A stretch of DNA of 5,184 nt, taken from contig DBCI01000044.1 in the NCBI GenBank assembly GCA_002292975.1, positions 1-5,184 on the forward strand, written 5' to 3'. Shown piece by piece: positions 1-5,184 of this stretch (within the stretch, counting starts at the first letter, position 1; each line of letters opens with the position of its first letter). Under the pieces are notes generated by a model that was given only the letters and a program-made list of their open reading frames with translations, had not been told where the DNA came from and searched no databases. A program made the translations under genes and the position numbers. Source of the DNA: Polynucleobacter sp. UBA962. GTDB taxonomy: Bacteria; Pseudomonadota; Gammaproteobacteria; Burkholderiales; Burkholderiaceae.

Positions 1-627
1 TTTTTAGGCAATGGTTGGGGCCTCTTTGCCCTGTGCTTCCCGTTAGTGCTTTATGCGCCTAGACAACTCTGCGCAGCTTTAATATCTGGCGCAATTGCCG
101 CACTCATTAGTCTCACCCTAAAGCCCTTAATTGGCTCACCCCGCCCTGCAGGGGTCTTGAGTGAAAATAGCTTTTATCTACTCGGCGATCCCTTGTTGCA
201 TCACGCCCTACCTTCAGGGCACACCCTAACTGTATTTTCGGTGGCAAGCGCGTTGTTCTTTTCTACCCCTCACCCCAAACGCAACCTGTTCAGTGTTTTA
301 TTTGTCCTAGCAGTTCTCACAGGTATCTCGCGCAATGCCGTTGGTGCCCATTGGCCGGGGGATGTGTTGGTCGGTTCAGCATTAGGTATCTGGTGTGGCT
401 TAATTGCAAGTCGCTGGGTACTAAGAATCAAAGATCACCAATTAAGTCCTACCAGTTTAATTGCACGAGTCATTGCAGTGGCTGGTTTTGGTGTCTTATA
501 TGTTTTGCAAACCCGCGTGTTAGATTTTCCTCATAACCAAGCGCTGCAATATATAGGTAGCGCCATTGTGTTGATAACGCTTGTCTTATTTGTCTTGCGA
601 CAGAACAAGCCCCAATACAATGTTTAG
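1..627 (+). CDS. PAP2-family membrane phosphatase, 5' end outside the window
   Basis: Integral inner-membrane phosphatase of the PAP2 (type 2 phosphatidic acid phosphatase) superfamily, whose members remove phosphate from lipid phosphates or diphosphates such as undecaprenyl diphosphate. All three signature motifs are present, numbered from the first codon in the window: KX6RP (K41 to P49), PSGH (71-74), and SRX3GXHX3D (S110, R111, H117, D121). H74 and H117 are the expected catalytic histidines. Hydrophobic segments lie before the first motif, between the second and third, just after the third, and near the C-terminus. The frame is open to base 1 and the residues there (LGNGWG) look like a PAP2 N-terminal membrane segment, so the GTG at 46 is unlikely to be the start and the gene probably begins upstream. 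The stop overlaps the rlmJ start by 8 bases. The substrate cannot be told from sequence; lipid A or undecaprenyl-diphosphate phosphatase are both possible. Confidence 0.88.
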   Translation, partial: FLGNGWGLFALCFPLVLYAPRQLCAALISGAIAALISLTLKPLIGSPRPAGVLSENSFYLLGDPLLHHALPSGHTLTVFSVASALFFSTPHPKRNLFSVLFVLAVLTGISRNAVGAHWPGDVLVGSALGIWCGLIASRWVLRIKDHQLSPTSLIARVIAVAGFGVLYVLQTRVLDFPHNQALQYIGSAIVLITLVLFVLRQNKPQYNV

Positions 628-1486
628 CTATCGCCATGCATTTCATGCTGGCAACCATGCGGACGTCTTAAAACATCTCGTATTAATCCATAGCATTCGC
701 TATCTGCAAGAGAAAGATGGTGGTCTAATGTTGATTGATACCCATGCAGGTGCTGGACTGTATGCCTTACGAGAAGGCTATGCAACAGTGAGTCAAGAGG
801 CGCTTACCGGAATTGATCGTATTATTGGTAATCAAGATCCTCAGACGAATTACTCTGAGCTTCAAGCATATATTGATCTTGTTAACGGTGTTAATCCGCC
901 GGATCGAATTGATTTTTATCCTGGGTCACCATTCATCCTGGCAAAGCTATTGCGGGCCCAAGATCGTTTACGCCTCTTTGAGCTCCATTCGAGTGATATT
1001 GACCTATTGCAACAAAACATGAAGTCACTTCATCTGGATCGACAAATCGAGGTTCGCAAAGAGGATGGCTTTACTGGATTGAAATCTTTACTACCGCCGC
1101 CTAGCCGCAGAGGCTTAATCTTGATTGATCCCTCCTATGAAAACAAACAGGATTACTTCTCTTTAGAAACCTGTTTGGCTGAGGCATTGGAGCGTTTTGT
1201 AACTGGCTCCTATCTGATGTGGTACCCCATTCTCAATCGTAATGAATCCTTGCAATTGCCTAAACGATTGAAAGCGATTGCCGAGCGCTACGGGCGCTCT
1301 TGGACTCAAGCAGAGTTCCGGATTACAAATGAGCCAACAGAGCGTCGTCTTCAAGCCAGTGGCATGCTGGTCATTAATCCTGTGTGGACATTAAAGGCCT
1401 ACTTAGAGAAACTACTACCTATCCTACAAAATACCTTGGGGGAAGATGCCGGCGCTTCTTATCAGTTGCTCAGTAATCAAACATAA
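620..1486 (+). CDS. rlmJ: 23S rRNA (adenine2030-N6)-methyltransferase RlmJ
   Basis: Cytoplasmic SAM-dependent methyltransferase that makes m6A at position 2030 of 23S rRNA. The 288-residue protein is close to E. coli RlmJ (280 as I recall). The N-terminus contains SYRHXFHAGNHADVLKH (residues 3-19), the family hallmark. The SAM-binding motif is DTHAGAG (40-46), followed by PGSP (about 101-104), ELHSSD (121-126) and the catalytic motif IV, read here as DPSY (170-173) rather than the usual DPPY. Further on come MWYP and SGMLVINP, both typical of the family. I chose the ATG at 620 because homologues start right before the SYRH motif; an in-frame TTG at 581 would add 13 residues of no family resemblance. 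No good Shine-Dalgarno precedes 620, and the ATG lies inside the end of the PAP2 gene, so translation is probably coupled to it. The 3' end overlaps the convergent SOUL gene by 17 bases. Confidence 0.95.
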   Translation: MFSYRHAFHAGNHADVLKHLVLIHSIRYLQEKDGGLMLIDTHAGAGLYALREGYATVSQEALTGIDRIIGNQDPQTNYSELQAYIDLVNGVNPPDRIDFYPGSPFILAKLLRAQDRLRLFELHSSDIDLLQQNMKSLHLDRQIEVRKEDGFTGLKSLLPPPSRRGLILIDPSYENKQDYFSLETCLAEALERFVTGSYLMWYPILNRNESLQLPKRLKAIAERYGRSWTQAEFRITNEPTERRLQASGMLVINPVWTLKAYLEKLLPILQNTLGEDAGASYQLLSNQT

Positions 1487-2125
1487 CTTCGTTGCGCCGT
1501 AAGAACGGAATACTCCACGGTGGGTTATAGCGCGCTAACTGTGGTTCACTCGTAGGCGCAATGTTTTTGGCTTTTAACCAAGTCCTTAGCTCTTGTGCCT
1601 TCTCTTGAGTCTTTTCTTCTGAATTAAATCCAGTATAGGTAATGACTGCTTTTTTCTGAGGCGGGATTTCTCGCAACTTTACCTCTGGGTTTGTTGGCGT
1701 TGGTAGATTTGCTAGGGTGTATTGGCTAGGCATCACAAAGTACATACGCCATTGACCAGGACTCGTTTTTTGGGTCTCCATGGTCACGGGGGCGGTCATC
1801 GCAATCTTCTCGCTACTGCCCGATTTTGGTTCCATCGTGACGGGTACGGTCATGGCAATCTTCTCACTACCTTGCTGGTCATCGGCTAGTTTGGTTTTAG
1901 ATTGGTTCTTGCCAAAGATATAACCCGCAATGAAACGAAAGCCTTTACTGCCCGCATCACTCATATCGCCATCCACATAAACCTCAGCCACAATCATCGG
2001 CGCATACTGACGCAACTCAAAAGGTGGAGAGCTTTCAATTACGGTGTATTTTGGTTCCTCAAGGGCCATTACTGAGCTCGCAAATAAGAAACAGAGTCCT
2101 GCCAGAATAATTGAATGGGCACGTT

Positions 2126-2132
<7 letters not shown>
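1470..2132 (-). CDS. Exported SOUL/heme-binding family protein
   Basis: SOUL/HBP-family protein of 220 residues. The family is named for vertebrate heme-binding proteins (SOUL, p22HBP); the role of bacterial members is not settled. Residues 1-23 look like a signal peptide (KR, then a hydrophobic core, then VMA at 21-23 as a likely cleavage site), so it should be periplasmic. The mature part opens with a typical KYTVIESSPPFELRQY stretch, then has the conserved KIAMTAPV motif, here duplicated in tandem (89-106 and 107-124). YFVMPSQYTL, typical of the family, follows, and the C-terminus has RYNPPW. Apart from H6 and C14 in the signal peptide there is no His or Cys, so any heme iron ligand would have to be another residue. 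It is the last visible gene of the minus-strand operon; its ATG overlaps the ldcA stop by 7 bases and is preceded by a GGAAGG element. Family call firm, heme binding only inferred. Confidence 0.9.
1761..1868 (-). repeat. Tandem 18-codon duplication within the SOUL gene
   Basis: Two adjacent in-frame units of 54 bases encode residues 89-106 and 107-124 of the SOUL-family protein. Both begin SEKIAMT(V/A)PVTME and end in a more variable five-residue tail (PKSGS versus TQKTS). At DNA level the conserved part (plus-strand 1777-1816 against 1831-1870) matches at roughly 34 of 40 positions by eye, with several differences being synonymous. That suggests an older duplication kept by selection, not a recent slippage event. 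The unit is the core conserved motif of the family, of which vertebrate members have one copy as far as I recall. Confidence 0.85.
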
Positions 2133-3531
<1,399 letters not shown>

Positions 3532-3990
3532 TTAAGCACCCTGCGCGTGATAGTCGGCCCAGCAATTTGGGGTCTCATACAAACGAACTGTCTTGAGCAC
3601 AAGCTGTCCCTTGGTTTCTGCTGCAAAGATAGGGGCTAAGATATCAAAGGCAAACTTCACCAAATTCTCAACGGTGGGGACATCCTCTAAGATCACTGTT
3701 TTGTGACTAGGCAAACTTTCCAAGAATTTCACCAAGACGGTATCCTGTTTTGCGACTAGAAAGGCATGGTCCCAGGGCTCTACCAGGTGCTTTAGTGCTA
3801 GTTGCTTAATATCTCCAAAGTCGATCACCATGCCATCATCAGACTGACCGCGCGATGCATGTACCGGTCCAGACACAGTAAGCTCAATCGCATATCGATG
3901 GCCATGCAAATGACAGCACTTACCAGCATGATGCGGAATACGATGTCCCGCATCAAACTCGAGACGGCGTGTAATTGTAAGGCGCTGCAT
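3532..3990 (-). CDS. queD: 6-carboxy-5,6,7,8-tetrahydropterin synthase QueD
   Basis: Second enzyme of queuosine precursor synthesis: turns 7,8-dihydroneopterin triphosphate (made from GTP) into 6-carboxytetrahydropterin, the QueE substrate. The pterin synthase (PTPS) fold is evident. Zinc ligands are H16 (FDAGH), H29 and H31 (LHGH). The catalytic Cys is best assigned to C25, which keeps the CX3HXH spacing of QueD; C26 is an extra neighbour. The catalytic D74-H75 pair sits in WDHAFL. TVE (106-108) and E139 in RLYETPN, the likely pterin anchor, complete the site. At 152 residues it exceeds the roughly 120 of E. coli QueD, partly through the stretch around 44-53 and a longer segment before TVE; as I recall, Burkholderiales homologues are similarly long. 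Its ATG shares one base with the queE stop (TAATG), a strong sign of translational coupling with the enzyme using its product. Confidence 0.94.
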   Translation of the reverse strand: MQRLTITRRLEFDAGHRIPHHAGKCCHLHGHRYAIELTVSGPVHASRGQSDDGMVIDFGDIKQLALKHLVEPWDHAFLVAKQDTVLVKFLESLPSHKTVILEDVPTVENLVKFAFDILAPIFAAETKGQLVLKTVRLYETPNCWADYHAQGA

Positions 3991-4643
3991 TACTGAATTC
4001 CGATCATTTTATGGGTTTGCACACTTAAGCGCCACAGAGGATGTTTTTGACACAACTCAACAGCATAGGCTGTATTTTCTCTCAATTGAGGTCCATCCAT
4101 AGGTTGTAAATAACGATGTCTAAAATCCATGCCCTCAAAACGGTGTAAAGTTATTTCAATGGGTTGATGTTCTGTCTGAGGCACGACTAGCTTGATTTCA
4201 TCAGCCTGCTTCACCACTAATTCTGCGTTAGCCTTAGGACTTAGGCATACCCAATCAATTCCGTTAGGGATCTTAATCGTGCCATTGGTCTCAATTGCAA
4301 TCTCAAAGTAACGGTAATGCAGAGCCTCAATGAGTGGCGCATCAAGTTGTAATAAGGGCTCGCCACCGGTCATCACCACATAGCGATAACGCTCCGTACC
4401 CATCGTTTCCAACCACGCGGCTTCAATTGCATTAGCTAAATGGTCGGCACTCTCAAATTTCCCACCGCCCACACCATCCGTACCAACGAAATCAGTGTCG
4501 CAAAATTGGCAAATAGCTGTTGAGCGGTCTTCCTCTCGCCCGGACCAGAGGTTGCACCCAGCAAAGCGGCAGAATATGGCTGCGCGCCCGGCTTGAGCAC
4601 CTTCTCCTTGCAAAGTAGCAAAGAGTTCTTTAACGGAATACAT
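3990..4643 (-). CDS. queE: 7-carboxy-7-deazaguanine synthase QueE (radical SAM)
   Basis: Radical SAM enzyme that contracts the ring of 6-carboxytetrahydropterin to 7-carboxy-7-deazaguanine, the committed 7-deazapurine for preQ0 and queuosine. The 217-residue protein starts with ELFATLQGEG (6-15), the substrate-binding signature. The 4Fe-4S ligands are C30, C45 and C48 in a CX14CX2C arrangement instead of CX3CX2C, as described for Burkholderia multivorans QueE. TGGEP (92-96), ETNGT (118-122), SPK (135-137) and LQPMDGP complete the family motifs. The C-terminal QTHKMIGIQ also resembles Burkholderia QueE. The ATG at 4643 fits the family N-terminus. It follows guaA by only 25 AT-rich bases with no convincing Shine-Dalgarno, and overlaps queD by one base. 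QueC, the next enzyme in the pathway, is not in the window. Confidence 0.95.
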   Translation of the reverse strand: MYSVKELFATLQGEGAQAGRAAIFCRFAGCNLWSGREEDRSTAICQFCDTDFVGTDGVGGGKFESADHLANAIEAAWLETMGTERYRYVVMTGGEPLLQLDAPLIEALHYRYFEIAIETNGTIKIPNGIDWVCLSPKANAELVVKQADEIKLVVPQTEHQPIEITLHRFEGMDFRHRYLQPMDGPQLRENTAYAVELCQKHPLWRLSVQTHKMIGIQ

Positions 4644-4668
4644 GAGAATGAATATCTAAATTAATTTT

Positions 4669-5184
4669 TTATTCCCACTCGATCGTCGAGGGGGGTTTAC
4701 CGCTGATATCAAAGACCACGCGATTAATGCCTCGTACCTCATTAATAATGCGATTCGATACTTTACCCAATAGCTCATGAGGTAGATGTGCCCAGTGGGC
4801 GGTCATAAAGTCTTGGGTTTGCACTGCTCGCAGAGCAACGACATACTCATAGGTCCGACCATCACCCATCACACCCACTGATTTAACAGGCAGGAAGACG
4901 GCAAAGGCCTGGCTGGTAAGCGCATACCAGGATTGTTGAGTATTTGGATCAATCGTATTTCTAAGTTCTTCAATAAAGATGGCATCTGCACGTCGCAGAA
5001 GATCTGCAAATTCTGGTTTGACCTCACCTAAGATTCGGACCCCAAGTCCTGGGCCCGGGAATGGATGACGATCAACCATCTCTTTAGGTAAGCCCAGGGC
5101 AATACCAAGTGTTCTTACTTCGTCTTTAAACAGCTCTCGAAGCGGCTCCAATAGCTTGAGGTGCATATCCTCTGGAAGTCCACC
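4669..5184 (-). CDS. guaA: GMP synthase (glutamine-hydrolysing), C-terminal part; 5' end outside the window
   Basis: C-terminal 171 residues of GuaA, which aminates XMP to GMP using ATP and glutamine, the last step of guanine nucleotide synthesis. The visible part covers the end of the ATP pyrophosphatase domain and the dimerisation domain. The first in-window codons read GGLPEDM, so the frame continues past the window edge and the ATG at 5166 is internal. Recognisable GuaA segments are [59 protein letters not shown] and the C-terminal [11 protein letters not shown], which contributes to the XMP site. The glutamine amidotransferase domain and the ATP P-loop lie outside. The C-terminus is intact. 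It is upstream of queE in the same direction and may be the head, or near the head, of the operon; guaB commonly precedes guaA but cannot be seen here. Confidence 0.97.
   Translation of the reverse strand, partial: GGLPEDMHLKLLEPLRELFKDEVRTLGIALGLPKEMVDRHPFPGPGLGVRILGEVKPEFADLLRRADAIFIEELRNTIDPNTQQSWYALTSQAFAVFLPVKSVGVMGDGRTYEYVVALRAVQTQDFMTAHWAHLPHELLGKVSNRIINEVRGINRVVFDISGKPPSTIEWE

Noticed and set aside
581..619. In-frame TTG start that would lengthen RlmJ by 13 residues
   Set aside because: The added residues have no resemblance to the family, homologues begin just before the SYRH motif, and it would increase overlap with the PAP2 gene to 47 bases.
1451..1505. Possible terminator hairpin from CGGCGC (1451-1456) and GCGCCG (1494-1499)
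   Set aside because: The loop would be about 37 bases, there is no T-run on either side, and the arms are in coding sequence. Chance pairing is more likely.
4644..4668. AT-rich 25-base gap between guaA and queE as a promoter or a preQ1-type riboswitch
   Set aside because: Too short for a riboswitch aptamer plus expression platform, and no convincing -35/-10 pair is seen; promoter elements inside the guaA end cannot be excluded but nothing supports them.
5041..5060. GC-rich near-palindrome CTGGGCCCGGG
   Set aside because: It encodes the conserved PGPGLG segment of GuaA; the symmetry follows from Pro and Gly codons.
5164..5166. ATG as the start of a short separate protein at the right edge
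   Set aside because: The frame stays open to the window end and reads GGLPEDM, a normal internal GuaA sequence, so this is an internal Met of a cut gene.

Overview
The window is a compact piece of ordinary bacterial chromosome with eight protein-coding genes (two cut by the window edges) and no intergenic gap longer than 25 bases. The proteins point to a betaproteobacterium of the Burkholderiales. QueE carries the CX14CX2C radical-SAM cluster motif known from Burkholderia multivorans QueE, and QueD is the longer form I associate with the same order. The AT-leaning codon use suggests a low-GC member such as Polynucleobacter. The genus is an inference from memory; no database search was possible.

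Left part, plus strand (1-1486): the C-terminal part of a PAP2-family membrane phosphatase, whose start lies before the window, overlaps by 8 bases the start of rlmJ, the 23S rRNA m6A2030 methyltransferase. rlmJ then converges on the minus-strand genes, and the two coding regions overlap by 17 bases at their stops.

Right part, minus strand (5184 down to 1470), in transcription order: the C-terminal third of guaA (GMP synthase), queE, queD, tadA, an LD-carboxypeptidase (ldcA-like) and an exported SOUL/heme-binding-family protein. Junctions are a 25-base gap (guaA/queE), a 1-base overlap TAATG (queE/queD), a 6-base gap (queD/tadA), a 4-base overlap ATGA (tadA/ldcA) and a 7-base overlap (ldcA/SOUL). 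No hairpin terminator is visible between them, so they are probably one operon with translational coupling.

The first four operon genes form a coherent set. GuaA makes GMP, hence GTP. GTP is the source of the QueD substrate. QueD and QueE make the 7-deazaguanine precursor of queuosine, which is placed at the tRNA wobble base G34. TadA edits wobble A34 to inosine. The last two genes concern the envelope: muropeptide recycling and a periplasmic protein of uncertain role.

I found no RNA gene, mobile element, CRISPR array or convincing new system. The most notable details are an 18-residue tandem duplication in the SOUL protein, its lack of any His or Cys after signal-peptide removal, and the terminator-free convergent overlap with rlmJ.
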